Source: Sphingomonas koreensis (GTDB taxonomy: Bacteria > Pseudomonadota > Alphaproteobacteria > Sphingomonadales > Sphingomonadaceae). From it: a stretch of 64,000 nt of DNA. Within the stretch, counting starts at the first letter, position 1; each line of letters starts with the position of its first letter. The notes under the pieces are model-generated. The model was not told where the DNA came from. It made no database searches and worked only from the letters and a program-made list of their open reading frames with translations. Below, one piece after another: positions 1 to 8,979 of the stretch. The stretch is from positions 372,001 through 436,000 of the forward strand of contig NZ_PGEN01000001.1 of the NCBI RefSeq assembly GCF_002797435.1, written 5' to 3'. Both the position numbers and the translations under genes were made by a program.

Positions 1-1404
1 ACGGCGGAACTGGAGCGCGAGCAACGCGAGCAGCACCGACTTGCCGGCGCCGGTCGGGCCGACGATCAACATATGGCCGACATCGCCGACATGGGTGGAG
101 AGGCGGAACGGCGTCGATCCGCTGGTCTCCGCATAGAGCAGGGGCGGGCCACCCAGATGGGCGTTGCGCGCCGGTCCCGCCCAGACCGACGAGAGCGGCA
201 TCAGATGCGCGAGGTTCAGCGTATGGACGAGCGGCTGGCGGACATTGGCGTAGACCTGCCCGGGCAGGCTCGACAGCCAGGCCTCGACCGCATTCAGGCT
301 CTCGCGGATGCAGGTGAAGCCGAGGCCATTCACGATCCGTTCGACCGCGCGAACCTTGTCCTCGACGCGGGCGCGATCCGTGTCCGAGACGGTGATCGTC
401 GTGGTCAGATAGCCGAAGGCGACATGGTCCTGCCCCAGTGCCTGGAGCGCGAGATCGGCATCGACGACCTTGTTGTCGGCATCGCTGTCGAGCAGTTGGG
501 CCGGCTGATTGTACATGACCTCGCGCAGCAGCGCGGTGATCGACTTGCGCTTGTTGAACCATTGCCGGCGTAGCTTGGTCAGCGCCTTGGCGGCGTCGGT
601 GTTGTCGAGCGCGATGAAGCGCGTCACCCAGCGATAGCCGAAGTCCTCATGGTTGAGCGCATCGAGGATTCCGGGCCGGGTCGTGTTCGGAAAGCCCAAG
701 ATCGTGAGCGTGCGTAGATGCGCGTTCCCCAGCATCGGCTCGAGCCCACCGATCAGCGGCGTGTCGGCGAGCAGGCCGTCGAGATAGATCGGCGTCTCGG
801 GCGGGCTGACCTCGTGCCGGTTGCGCGCGATGGTCCCATGGAGGAAGGTCAATGTCTCGCCGTCATCGAGCGCGCGGATCTCGGGCATGAACCCGCCGAA
901 GAGATCGAGCGCGCGGTCGGTCTCGGCAACGAATTGGCCAAGCGCCTGGCGCCAGTCACGGCCCTTCACATCGTCGCTGCGCTCGACCAGTGCGCGACCC
1001 GCGGTGTCGGCCTGGTCGGGCGGCGGCAGAAAGGTCAGCGTCAGATAATAGCGGCTCTCGAAATGCGCGCCGGCATGCTCGAAGCCGCCGCGGCGTTCCT
1101 CATCGACCAGCCGGGACGCCGCATCAGGGAAACGGCTTTCGGGATAGCCCAGCGCTTCGCGTCGCTCGGCCTCGAAATGCAGTGCCCAACCCGAACCGAA
1201 GCGCTTCAACACATTGTTCGCGCGCGCGCAGGCCGAGACCAGTTCCGCATCGGTCGCGGATTCGAGATCGGGCCCGCGAAAGCGAAGCGTGCGCTGGAAG
1301 CTGCCGTCCTTGTTGAGGACGATGCCCGGCGCGATCAGCGCCGCCCAAGGCAGATGATCGGCGAGCCGGTCGGCACGGCTGCGATATTCGCCCAAGTTCA
1401 ACAT
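1..1404 (-). CDS. trbE: TrbE conjugal transfer ATPase (VirB4 family), 3' end beyond window
   Basis: Cytoplasmic ATPase that powers assembly of the type IV secretion channel and pilus. The 468 codons present begin at the ATG whose complement is 1402-1404 (MLNLGEYRSRADRL) and run off the left edge near codon 455-468. The last part seen holds a Walker A box, GPTGAGKS (complement of about 30-60). Family members are about 800 residues, so roughly 40% (including Walker B) lies outside the window. It starts 7 bases after the trbD stop and is the last visible gene of a tightly packed minus-strand operon traG-copG-trbB-trbC-trbD-trbE. Confidence 0.93.
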   Translation of the reverse strand, partial: MLNLGEYRSRADRLADHLPWAALIAPGIVLNKDGSFQRTLRFRGPDLESATDAELVSACARANNVLKRFGSGWALHFEAERREALGYPESRFPDAASRLVDEERRGGFEHAGAHFESRYYLTLTFLPPPDQADTAGRALVERSDDVKGRDWRQALGQFVAETDRALDLFGGFMPEIRALDDGETLTFLHGTIARNRHEVSPPETPIYLDGLLADTPLIGGLEPMLGNAHLRTLTILGFPNTTRPGILDALNHEDFGYRWVTRFIALDNTDAAKALTKLRRQWFNKRKSITALLREVMYNQPAQLLDSDADNKVVDADLALQALGQDHVAFGYLTTTITVSDTDRARVEDKVRAVERIVNGLGFTCIRESLNAVEAWLSSLPGQVYANVRQPLVHTLNLAHLMPLSSVWAGPARNAHLGGPPLLYAETSGSTPFRLSTHVGDVGHMLIVGPTGAGKSVLLALLALQFRR

Positions 1405-1411
1405 GAGAGCT

Positions 1412-1696
1412 TCAGCATGCGAAATGCCCCCGCTGGCGAAGATGACGGGCCAGCACGGGCGCGAAATCAGGATCGCGCTTCGCCGCGAAGACGGCGAGCG
1501 TATGGCCGATGGCCCAGAGCGCGATGCCGGCGATCCATTGCTGAAGGCCGAGGCCTAGCGCCGCCGCGGCCGTCCCGTTGACGATCGCGATCGCGCGCGG
1601 GGCACCGCCGAGGAAGATCGGCTCGGCGAGCGCGCGATGCATCGGCGCCTCGAAACCCTCGATATGCAGGTGGCCGGAGATGTTCGGGCCGGTCAT
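1412..1696 (-). CDS. trbD: TrbD, VirB3-like inner membrane protein
   Basis: Small (94-residue) VirB3-type subunit of the conjugative secretion channel. It starts MTGPNISGHLHIEGFEAPMH and has a hydrophobic stretch at roughly residues 35-68 (two closely spaced membrane segments). Its ATG overlaps the trbC stop codon (ATGA), which fixes the start and indicates translational coupling. Identity rests on size, sequence character and the invariant position between trbC and trbE. Confidence 0.88.
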   Translation of the reverse strand: MTGPNISGHLHIEGFEAPMHRALAEPIFLGGAPRAIAIVNGTAAAALGLGLQQWIAGIALWAIGHTLAVFAAKRDPDFAPVLARHLRQRGHFAC

Positions 1697-2028
1697 GCGA
1701 TCAGCGCTCCGCCGCCGAACGAGAAGAAGGACAGGAAGAAGCTCGAGGCCGCGAAGGCGATCGACAGGCCGAAGACGACCTGGATCAGTCGCCGAAAGCC
1801 GCCCGACGTCTCGCCGAACGCCAGCGTCAGCCCGGTGGTGATGATAATGATCACCGCGACGATCTTGGCGACCGGCCCCTGGACCGATTCGAGCACCTGC
1901 TGGAGCGGCTCTTCCCACGGCATGCCGGAACCGGCGGCCTGGGCAGTCGCCGCGCAGACAAGACCGACGCCGATGGCGGCGCCGGCGAGCAGCTTGGTTT
2001 GACGGTCGGGGACGCGGGACAGGCGCAT
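1693..2028 (-). CDS. trbC: TrbC pilin subunit (VirB2-like)
   Basis: Precursor of the conjugative pilin. It has an N-terminal signal sequence (about residues 10-32, ending AQA) followed by two hydrophobic helices, as expected for a VirB2/TrbC pilin that is cyclised or polymerised in the envelope. Two in-frame ATGs exist. The one at 2028 has a well spaced AGGAG (complement of 2036-2040, spacing 7); the one at 2034 touches it, so 2028 is preferred. The stop overlaps the trbD ATG. Confidence 0.88.
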   Translation of the reverse strand: MRLSRVPDRQTKLLAGAAIGVGLVCAATAQAAGSGMPWEEPLQQVLESVQGPVAKIVAVIIIITTGLTLAFGETSGGFRRLIQVVFGLSIAFAASSFFLSFFSFGGGALIA

Positions 2029-2030
2029 GG

Positions 2031-3041
2031 TCATTCTCCTTGGTGATCGGTGGTGGTCGAGGGGGTGAGGTCGACGACCGCGTATCCGCCGCCATCGGGG
2101 TCGAGCCCGGCAACGCGCGCGATGGTCTCGACGCGACGGGCAAGGCCGCGCCCCGAAATGAAGACGATCATGTCGATGGCTTCGGCGATCAGCCGGCGCG
2201 GCACCGCGATCACGCTTTCCTGCACGAGCTGCTCGAGCCGGTAGAGCGCGGCGACCGCGCTGTTCGCGTGAACGGTCGCGATGCCGCCGGGATGGCCGGT
2301 GTTCCAGGCCTTGAGCATGTCGAGCGCCTCGCGGCCGCGCACCTCGCCGACGATGATCCGATCGGGCCGCAGCCGCAGCGTCGAGCGAACGAGGTCGGCC
2401 ATGGTGACGCTCGCGCCCCCTGCCCCGCCCGCCGCGCGGGTGCGCAGCGCCACGACATCCGGCGCCGCGCATTGCAGCTCGCGCGTGTCCTCGATCAGGA
2501 GGACGCGTTCATCGAGATGCGCCATCTCCGCGAGCAGCGCATTGGCGAGCGTGGTCTTGCCCGACGATGTGCCACCGGCAACGAGAATGTTGCGGCGCTC
2601 GACCACCGCCAGCGACAGCAGCCGGGCGATCTCGGCCGACATGAGGCCGTCCGTCACATAGTCGAGCAGCGTGTAGATCTTGGCCGCGGGCTTGCGGATC
2701 GAGAAGCATGGGCCGAGGCTCACCGGCGGCAGAACGCCCTCGAACCGTTCGCCGGCGCCCTCGCCATGCGGCGGCAACTCCGCCGAGATGATCGGGGCGC
2801 TGGCATGAACCTCGGCGCGGGCGTGCGAGGCGACGAGCCGGATGATCCGCTCGACCTGCGCCGGATCGAAGCGCATGCCCGTATCGCTTCGTCCCTCGCC
2901 CAGCCGGTCGAGCCGCAGCGCGCCATCGGGATTGACCATGATCTCGAGCACCATTGGATCGGCAAGCGCAGCGGCGATGGTCGGCCCCATCGCGCTGCGC
3001 AGCATCGCACGGCGGCGTTCGGCGGAGAGCAGTTCGCTCAT
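2031..3041 (-). CDS. trbB: TrbB secretion ATPase (VirB11 family)
   Basis: Hexameric traffic ATPase of the conjugative type IV secretion system. The 336 residues include an N-terminal domain, a Walker A box GGTSSGKTTL (about residues 157-166), a Walker B-like stretch DRIIVGEVRGREALD and the His box GGIATVHAN near residue 255. Length is normal for the family and all nucleotide-binding motifs look intact. The ATG overlaps the stop of the upstream CopG-like gene; the stop overlaps an in-frame ATG of trbC. Confidence 0.94.
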   Translation of the reverse strand: MSELLSAERRRAMLRSAMGPTIAAALADPMVLEIMVNPDGALRLDRLGEGRSDTGMRFDPAQVERIIRLVASHARAEVHASAPIISAELPPHGEGAGERFEGVLPPVSLGPCFSIRKPAAKIYTLLDYVTDGLMSAEIARLLSLAVVERRNILVAGGTSSGKTTLANALLAEMAHLDERVLLIEDTRELQCAAPDVVALRTRAAGGAGGASVTMADLVRSTLRLRPDRIIVGEVRGREALDMLKAWNTGHPGGIATVHANSAVAALYRLEQLVQESVIAVPRRLIAEAIDMIVFISGRGLARRVETIARVAGLDPDGGGYAVVDLTPSTTTDHQGE

Positions 3042-3442
3042 ATCCGCGCCTCCTCTTCGCCGGGCGCGCCGATCGAGCGCTTGCCGCCCGCGATCTGGCG
3101 GCCGACCTGGGTGACAAAGGCTTCGAAGCGTTCGCGCCCGACCGCGCGCGCGGCATGATCAGCCTCGGGCAGCGGTGCCGTCACGGTCAGCTGGTAGCGG
3201 ACGAAGAGCGACAGGCTTTCGAGCAGGACTTCGACATCGCGGGCGACACGGCCGATATCGCGCGACATGCGGTCGAGGCGGACCTTCAGAAGATCATCGA
3301 CCTCCTTCGACCCGCGCCGCGCGAGATAGGCGGCGAGCGCATCGCTGACGATCCCGCTCTTGGTCGCGCCGGGCTTCGCCGCCAACGCATCGAGCGCATC
3401 GCTCAGTTTGCGGTCGATATAGAGGTTCTGCCGGAACTTCAT
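3038..3442 (-). CDS. CopG-type ribbon-helix-helix protein of the transfer operon
   Basis: A 134-residue protein with an N-terminal ribbon-helix-helix (KFRQNLYIDRKLSDALDALA, then a second helix around residues 27-45) and a helical C-terminal half. In Tn4371-like and related alphaproteobacterial elements a gene of this type sits between traG and trbB, as here. It probably binds DNA near the transfer genes, as an autoregulator or accessory relaxosome protein; that role is inferred. It is coupled to trbB by an ATGA overlap and starts 3 bases after the traG stop. Confidence 0.82.
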   Translation of the reverse strand: MKFRQNLYIDRKLSDALDALAAKPGATKSGIVSDALAAYLARRGSKEVDDLLKVRLDRMSRDIGRVARDVEVLLESLSLFVRYQLTVTAPLPEADHAARAVGRERFEAFVTQVGRQIAGGKRSIGAPGEEEARI

Positions 3443-3445
3443 CGG

Positions 3446-5476
3446 TCAAAGCCCCAGCGTCAGTTGCGGGCTATTGCCCTGGTCGATGCCATAGGCGCGC
3501 GCGGCCGGGGTCAGCCCACGGGCGCGGTCCATCGCGCGCTGGTCGGCGGCGGGGTCGCCATCGTCCTGATCGGGCGGCAGTTGCTCGGCAGGCCTGGGCT
3601 GTTCGGGTTTGGTGGCGGCGTCTTCGCCGAACCCGGGATGGCGCTGCCGCTCGAGCCCGCCGTCCTCGGCTTCCGCCTCCATCGCCTGGGCCGCGCGCAC
3701 GAGCCGGACATCGGGCTTGCGCGCGAAACTGCCCCATTCGTTGGACCGTGCCGAAGGACGATCGGCATAGCAGCCATCGGCAAGCGCGGGTGGCGCGCCC
3801 AGGCGATCGCGGAAATTGACGTCTTCATAGTAGCGCAGCTTCTGCGCGCGGATCGGCGCGAGCCCGGAGACCAGCACCAGCTCGTCCGTGGCCGGAAGCT
3901 GCATCACCTCGCCGGGCGTCAGCAGCGCGCGGGCGGTCTCCTGCCGGCTGACCATGACGTGCGCGAGCCAAGGCGCGAGCCGGTGCCCGGCATAATTGCG
4001 CATCGCGCGCTGCTCGGTTGCGGTGCCGAGCGCATCGGAAATGCGGCGCGCGGTGCGTTCGTCATTGGTCGCGAAGGCGACGCGGACATGGCAATTGTCG
4101 AGGATCGAATTGTGTTCGCCATAGGCACGTTCGATCTGATTGAGGCTTTGCGCGATGAGGAAGGCGCGGATGCCGTATCCCGCCATGAAGGCAAGCGCGG
4201 TCTCGAAAAAGTCGAGCCGCCCGAGCGCCGGAAACTCGTCGAGCATCATCAGCAGCTGGTGTTTACCCTTGCCCTGCCCCGCTACCTCGAGCCGCTCGGT
4301 AAGCCGGCGTCCGATCTGATTCAGGATGAGCCGAATGAGCGGCTTGGTGCGGCTGATGTCCGATGGCGGCACCACGAGATAGAGCGACACGGGACGCCCG
4401 GCCTCGACGAGGTCGGCGATACGCCAGTCGCAGCGCGAGGTGACCTCGGCGACCGTCGGATCACGATACAGCCCTAGAAACGACATCGCCGTCGACAGGA
4501 CGCCGCTGCGCTCATTGTCCGACTTGTTCAGCACCTCGCGCGCGGCCGACGCCACGACGGGATGGACCTGCGGCGCGTCCTTGGTGCCGATATGGTTGGT
4601 CGACATCATCCGCTTGAGCGTGGATGTGAACGGGCGCTGCGGATCGGACAAGAAGGTCGCAACGCGCGCGAGCGTCTTTTCCTCTTCCGCGTAGAGGACG
4701 TGGAGTATCGCGCCGACCAGCAGCGAATGGCTGGTTTTTTCCCAGTGGTTGCGGCGTTCGAGGGCCCCTTCGGGATCGACCAGGATATCGGCAATGTTCT
4801 GGACGTCGCGGACTTCATGCTCGCCGCGGCGAACCTCGATCAGCGGATTATAGTGGGCCGAGCGGATATCGGTCGGGTTGAACAGCAGCGCATGGCTGAA
4901 CCGCGACCGCCAGCCTGCGGTCAACTCCCAATTCTCGCCCTTGATGTCGTGGACGAGCGCCGAGCCGGTCCAGCTCAGCAGGGTCGGAACGACGAGGCCG
5001 ACGCCTTTGCCCGACCGCGTCGGCGCGAACGCCATGACGTGCTCGGGGCCATTGTGGCGCAGATAATGATGGTGGTGGCGGCCGAGAAAGACGCCGGCGT
5101 TGCCCGTCAACCCGGCACGGTCGATCTCTCGGACGCTCGCCCAGCGCGCCGAACCATAGGTGGTAATGTGCCGTTGCTGGCGCGCGCGCCATAGCGAACC
5201 GAAGATCGCGGCGGCGCACCCCAGAAAGCCGCTGGCGCCGGCCAGCGTGCCGGCTTTGTCGAAGACCTCCGGCGCATAGGCCTCGAAATGATACCACCAG
5301 GCGAAGATTTGCCAGGGGCGATAGACCGGCCTATCGAACAGGATGAACCAGGCGGGCCCGAGTTCGGGTTGATAGGCCAGCATCGCGGCCGTCCATTGCG
5401 TGGCCGCCCAGATCCCTAGGATCACGATCGCGAACACCATGAGGATCTGACCGATAAGCAATTTGGTCGGGGTCAT
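3446..5476 (-). CDS. traG: TraG type IV coupling protein (VirD4 family)
   Basis: Inner-membrane ATPase that links the relaxosome to the secretion channel. The 676 residues show two N-terminal membrane segments (about 8-30 and 75-95), the Walker A region APTRSGKGVGLVVP near residue 155 and the Walker B region LLMMLDEFPALGR near residue 412. The C-terminal ~100 residues are charged and low in complexity, as in other TraG proteins. It is the first gene of the visible trb operon. In related elements the relaxase gene lies just upstream, but here that position holds unrelated DNA. Confidence 0.94.
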   Translation of the reverse strand: MTPTKLLIGQILMVFAIVILGIWAATQWTAAMLAYQPELGPAWFILFDRPVYRPWQIFAWWYHFEAYAPEVFDKAGTLAGASGFLGCAAAIFGSLWRARQQRHITTYGSARWASVREIDRAGLTGNAGVFLGRHHHHYLRHNGPEHVMAFAPTRSGKGVGLVVPTLLSWTGSALVHDIKGENWELTAGWRSRFSHALLFNPTDIRSAHYNPLIEVRRGEHEVRDVQNIADILVDPEGALERRNHWEKTSHSLLVGAILHVLYAEEEKTLARVATFLSDPQRPFTSTLKRMMSTNHIGTKDAPQVHPVVASAAREVLNKSDNERSGVLSTAMSFLGLYRDPTVAEVTSRCDWRIADLVEAGRPVSLYLVVPPSDISRTKPLIRLILNQIGRRLTERLEVAGQGKGKHQLLMMLDEFPALGRLDFFETALAFMAGYGIRAFLIAQSLNQIERAYGEHNSILDNCHVRVAFATNDERTARRISDALGTATEQRAMRNYAGHRLAPWLAHVMVSRQETARALLTPGEVMQLPATDELVLVSGLAPIRAQKLRYYEDVNFRDRLGAPPALADGCYADRPSARSNEWGSFARKPDVRLVRAAQAMEAEAEDGGLERQRHPGFGEDAATKPEQPRPAEQLPPDQDDGDPAADQRAMDRARGLTPAARAYGIDQGNSPQLTLGL

Positions 5477-5954
5477 GATGGGCTCCGCCGGCCAGCGAAC
5501 ACCCGCCCCGGTTCAAGCCCAGAGGATCAGCGAATAGGGTCTTAGTGAAAATTACGGCCTTGCCGCGCCACTACGCGCCATGGAGCGCCGGTACGGGTTT
5601 CTTCTCCAGGGGAACAAACGTTCGTGATGTGCCGGCCAAGCGGCTCCTGCTGATCGTGCCACGCCCGAAGAGCGCAAATCCGACTGAGGTCTTTGACCAG
5701 TTGTGGGCGTCAGCGGTCAACCGGCGTCGATCTGAACGAGGTTAGTCAGGCGGTGCCCGTGGTCACCGCGCCGACCGTCACCGAATCATTCGCTGAGAAT
5801 TGTTGCATGACGCGATTAGAACTGGGCACATCCGTGGCCAACCATAGGCCACTGACGAGCCTACCGCGTTCAAACATCTCGCCAGGGAATCTCTATTGCC
5901 CATGGCCTGGCCCGCTCGGCCGCGGTGCATCGGGCGGCATCAGGGCGATTTCGC
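5477..5954. other. No supported gene
   Basis: The relaxase C-terminus would be expected here in this element family, but no frame in this stretch gives recognisable relaxase sequence. Short open frames exist (for example 5545-5745, plus strand) without ribosome-binding site or recognisable similarity. The stretch may hold the traG promoter and sequence brought in by rearrangement. Confidence 0.5.
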
Positions 5955-6392
5955 TTAATAGCTCCCCGTCTGAACGTAAGCGGTCGGCATGGATGAGATC
6001 GTGCGCATCTTCCTTACAGACGCTTTTTTCAAGGTTCGGATAAACGCCTTCGATTCTGACAAAATCTTGGCCTTGTCAAAACACGCAGCCGCGCCTCGGT
6101 CCAGAGCCCTCTGGGCGGCAGCACTGCCGATTGTTGACGCAGATGATACAACGACCACCGGGGCGTGGGGATAAGTGGCGAGCTCATCAAGGAAGGCGAA
6201 ACCGTCAATACCCGGCATATTAAGATCCAAGGTAATTATTGTTGGTCGGAAGACTTCGACGAGCCGCCTCGCCTCCGGGACATCAGGCGCCATCGCGATC
6301 TCGGGACAATTGCCCTGGTTTGCCAGAAGCTCTTCCACCATCGCCCGAATGGTCGCTGAGTCGTCGACAATCAATATGCGACTGTTAATCAT
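5955..6392 (-). CDS. Single-domain response regulator (CheB/CheY-like receiver)
   Basis: A 145-residue protein that is almost entirely a receiver domain. It has the acidic pair in ILIVDDSATIR, the phospho-acceptor Asp in TLDLNMPGIDG (about residue 58), the conserved Ser/Thr in VVVSSAS and the Lys in CFDKAK. The DLNMPGIDGFAFLDEL and VVVSSAST pattern is closest to the receiver part of CheB-type proteins, but no methylesterase domain follows. No kinase gene is near. The region is richer in AT than its surroundings and lies between the transfer operon and an IS element, so it is probably imported. Confidence 0.8.
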   Translation of the reverse strand: MINSRILIVDDSATIRAMVEELLANQGNCPEIAMAPDVPEARRLVEVFRPTIITLDLNMPGIDGFAFLDELATYPHAPVVVVSSASTIGSAAAQRALDRGAAACFDKAKILSESKAFIRTLKKASVRKMRTISSMPTAYVQTGSY

Positions 6393-6547
6393 ATCACACC
6401 TTTACTAATCACGAGTTTGGTGGGTGGTTACGAAAATTTTCGCCAAAATACGTCACCTTCTGCTTTCACCAGAAGACATTGAATGAAATCCTACATTGGA
6501 TTACTTTGATCCATATAACCAGAGCGGAGTGGCTTTGAGATACGACA

Positions 6548-6748
6548 ATGCGGTCGGACGACTTCTTTTACTACCGGAGAAGAGCGCAACAGGAGCGCGA
6601 GCTAGCCGCCACTTGTGGAGACAGCGCTCTTGCCCTGACCCACCTAAAGATGGCGGAGGAATACGAGTTGCGCGCGCAAAAGGTGCAAATCTTGCTGGCG
6701 GCCACGCCAGACCGCCAGTGCGTGATAACTCATCATAGACGTGATTGA
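6548..6748 (+). CDS. Small helical protein, family A (YYxxRAxxER)
   Basis: A 66-residue, charged, probably helical protein of unknown function. Residues 7-45 align without gaps to the product of 54283-54453: both carry YY, RA, QER, a His about 18 residues later, then LA/MAEEY or LAEHY. I recognise this as a recurrent type of small sphingomonad protein but know of no function. No strong ribosome-binding site precedes the ATG. It lies in the AT-rich patch beside the receiver gene. Confidence 0.6.
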   Translation: MRSDDFFYYRRRAQQERELAATCGDSALALTHLKMAEEYELRAQKVQILLAATPDRQCVITHHRRD

Positions 6749-7129
6749 GTTCCTAATCGTCTTGACGTGATGACGCGCAAGGAGGTCTGCGCGGTAGCTG
6801 CCGCGTGACAGCTATCCTCGTCGCCTGCTAAAGCGGCACCTGGATGGTGTATGGGCAGCTGAGTGGTGATGACAAACCGGTCAGACCGGGGATCGAACAA
6901 CCCAGGGGAGCAGAGCGCTTCGAGCGCGATGATGTGATTAGGCATCCGATCCGCGGGCTTCATCAGGGCCGCGCGCGCTCCGCGACCACAGGAGCAAAGC
7001 GATCGATGACGAGACCAAGAAACCAGACAAGAAGCGCTGAACTCTTATTCTTGCTGCTTTGAATCGTTGCACCTGTCTAAAAGGCTCCCGGACCGGCGCA
7101 CATCGACCGTTTCGGTATCCTTGACGGTC
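6749..7129. other. No confident gene
   Basis: Two opposing short frames overlap here (minus 6733-6963 and plus 6844-7062). Neither shows a ribosome-binding site or recognisable domain. The minus-strand frame has a more protein-like composition in its first 50 residues and could be a decayed gene, but this is not supported further. Confidence 0.4.
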
Positions 7130-7371
7130 ATGGGGAAGTTTATGCGGTTTTTGCGAATGAGCACGCTGGCAGCGCTGGCCGCGTTGGCCGCATGCTCCGA
7201 GGCGCCGATTGCCAATGCAGTCGCCGAGACGGCACCGTCTAGCGCCACGGCAGATTCCGCGACCGTGATCCAGACCGAAGCTGGCCGTTATCTGGTCGAC
7301 CTCAATCCGAAGCTCGACACCAAGTCGCTACCATCGAACGCTGACCTCAAGATCCTTGATGGGGATCTCGC
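7130..7371 (+). pseudogene. Lipoprotein gene truncated by IS21-family insertion
   Basis: The open frame encodes MGKFMRFLRMSTLAALAALAAC followed by SEAPIANA, a signal sequence with a good lipobox (LAAC). About 58 further residues follow before the terminus of the IS element at 7372 replaces the native sequence; the frame then continues into the IS to 7435. The function of the mature part (AGRYLVDLNPKLDTKSLP) is unknown. Starts at 7130, 7142 or 7154 are possible. Confidence 0.65.
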
Positions 7372-7378
7372 TGTGCAG

Positions 7379-7445
7379 GGCGGTGACAAACCAGGCCACT
7401 GGAGCGCCGGTGATTTGCTGAGCGCGGCGGTGTAAAAGCCGGCCA
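7379..7445 (+). repeat. Left terminal repeats of the IS21-family element
   Basis: Two transposase-type sites with the pattern GGCGGT-N7-C(A/C)GGCCA lie at 7379-7398 and 7426-7445. They match in inverted orientation the two sites at the right end. Confidence 0.8.
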
Positions 7446-7479
7446 TTGGATAAGGTTGCTCCTTTTGGAGCGGCCAGGG

Positions 7480-8979
7480 ATGTTTGCCGTGGAGGTCTAC
7501 GCAGCGGTTCGTCGTTTTGTGTTCGTGGAAGGGAACAGCCAACGGGAAGCGGCGAAAGTGTTCGGCCTGAGCCGTGAAACGATTTCGAAGATGTGCCGGT
7601 TTTCGCTGCCGCCGGGCTACACGCGCACGAAGCCCGTGGCGAAGCCGAAGCTGGGATCGTTGTTGCCGGTGATCGACCGGATCCTGGCGGAAGACCGGAC
7701 GGCGCCGATGAAGCAGCGGCACACGGCCAAGCGGATTTTCGAGCGCCTGCGCGACGAGCATGGCTACGGTGGCGGCTACACGGTGGTGAAGGATTATGTC
7801 CGGCAATGCCGGGCGCGCGGCCGCGAGACGTTCGTACCGCTGGCGCATCCACCGGGCCACGCGCAGGTGGATTTTGGCGAGGCGGTGGGCGTGATCGGCG
7901 GCGTCCGGCAGAAGGTGCATTTCTTCTGCATGGACCTGCCACAATCGGACGCCTGCTTCGTGAAGGCCTATCCGGCGGAGACGACCGAGGCGTTTCTCGA
8001 CGGGCACGTGTCGGCGTTCGCTTTCTTCGGCGCTGTGCCGCGCTCGATCCTGTACGATAATACCACGATCGCGGTCGCGAAGATTTGCGGCGACGGTAAG
8101 CGCGAGCGCACCCGTGCGTTTACCGGTCTGGTCAGCCATTACCTGTTCACGGATCGCTTCGGTCGCCCCGGCAAGGGCAACGACAAGGGGAAAGTCGAAG
8201 GGCTGGTGAAGCACGCCCGAACGCACTTCATGGTGCCGATCCCGCACGCGGCGAGCTACGATGCCTTCAATGCCGAACTGGAACGCCGCTGCCGCGCCCG
8301 GCAGGAAGAGCGGGCTGGGCGGCACAGCCAGACGATCGGCGAACGGCTCGTGGCCGATCTCGCGGCAATGTGTCCTGTGCCGGTCGGGACGTTCGAGCCG
8401 TGTGAAACCAGGGCTGCGCGCGTCTCCTCGACCGCGCTGGTGCGCTACCGGACCAACGACTACTCGGTTCCGACCCGCTACGGCTTCCAGGACGTGGTGG
8501 TGAAGGGCTTCGTCGATCAGGTCGTCATCTTGTGCGGCGGCGAGGAGATCGCCCGCCATCCGCGCTGCTATGGCGAAGCCATGTTCGTGGCGAACCCACT
8601 GCATTACCTGGCGCTGATCGAGAGCAAGCCTGGAGCCCTTGACCAGGCCGCCGCACTTCAGGGCTGGGATCTGCCCGAGGTGTTCCAGCATCTGCGCCAT
8701 CTTCTGGAGGCGCGGATGGGCAACAAGGGCAAGCGCGAGTTCATCCAGGTGCTGCGCCTTCTGGAAGCGCTCCCGATGGAGGTGGTCACCTTCGCGGTGA
8801 ACGAGGCGATCCATATCGGTGCGATCGGCTTCGATGCGATCAAGCAGATCGCGCTTGCGCGCATCGAGCGTCGGCCTGCCCGGCTCGATCTAACCGCCTA
8901 TCCGCACCTGCCCAGGATGGAGGTGAAGACGACGCGCGCCGCCGACTACGCCGCTCTCCTGCCGGAGCTGGCGGCATGA
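7480..8979 (+). CDS. istA: IstA transposase of the IS21 family
   Basis: A 499-residue DDE transposase. It has an N-terminal helix-turn-helix (EGNSQREAAKVFGLSRETIS, about residues 15-34) and a catalytic core with Asp in VDFGEA (about 131), Asp in YDNTTIAV (about 192) and Glu in GNDKGKVEG (about 240). A C-terminal region binds DNA and IstB. All catalytic residues are present and no frameshift is seen, so it should be active. The ATG at 7480 is preferred over an upstream TTG. The stop overlaps the istB start (ATGA). Confidence 0.95.
   Translation: MFAVEVYAAVRRFVFVEGNSQREAAKVFGLSRETISKMCRFSLPPGYTRTKPVAKPKLGSLLPVIDRILAEDRTAPMKQRHTAKRIFERLRDEHGYGGGYTVVKDYVRQCRARGRETFVPLAHPPGHAQVDFGEAVGVIGGVRQKVHFFCMDLPQSDACFVKAYPAETTEAFLDGHVSAFAFFGAVPRSILYDNTTIAVAKICGDGKRERTRAFTGLVSHYLFTDRFGRPGKGNDKGKVEGLVKHARTHFMVPIPHAASYDAFNAELERRCRARQEERAGRHSQTIGERLVADLAAMCPVPVGTFEPCETRAARVSSTALVRYRTNDYSVPTRYGFQDVVVKGFVDQVVILCGGEEIARHPRCYGEAMFVANPLHYLALIESKPGALDQAAALQGWDLPEVFQHLRHLLEARMGNKGKREFIQVLRLLEALPMEVVTFAVNEAIHIGAIGFDAIKQIALARIERRPARLDLTAYPHLPRMEVKTTRAADYAALLPELAA

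Noticed and set aside
2954..4477. Plus-strand open frame of 507 codons
   Set aside because: Antisense to traG and the CopG-like gene, both of which are well supported.
6733..6963. Minus-strand 76-codon frame (MKPADRMPNHIIALEALC...)
   Set aside because: Somewhat protein-like, but there is no ribosome-binding site, no known relative, and an equally long opposing frame; left uncalled.
7288..8814. Minus-strand open frame of 508 codons
   Set aside because: Antisense to istA, which carries all catalytic residues.
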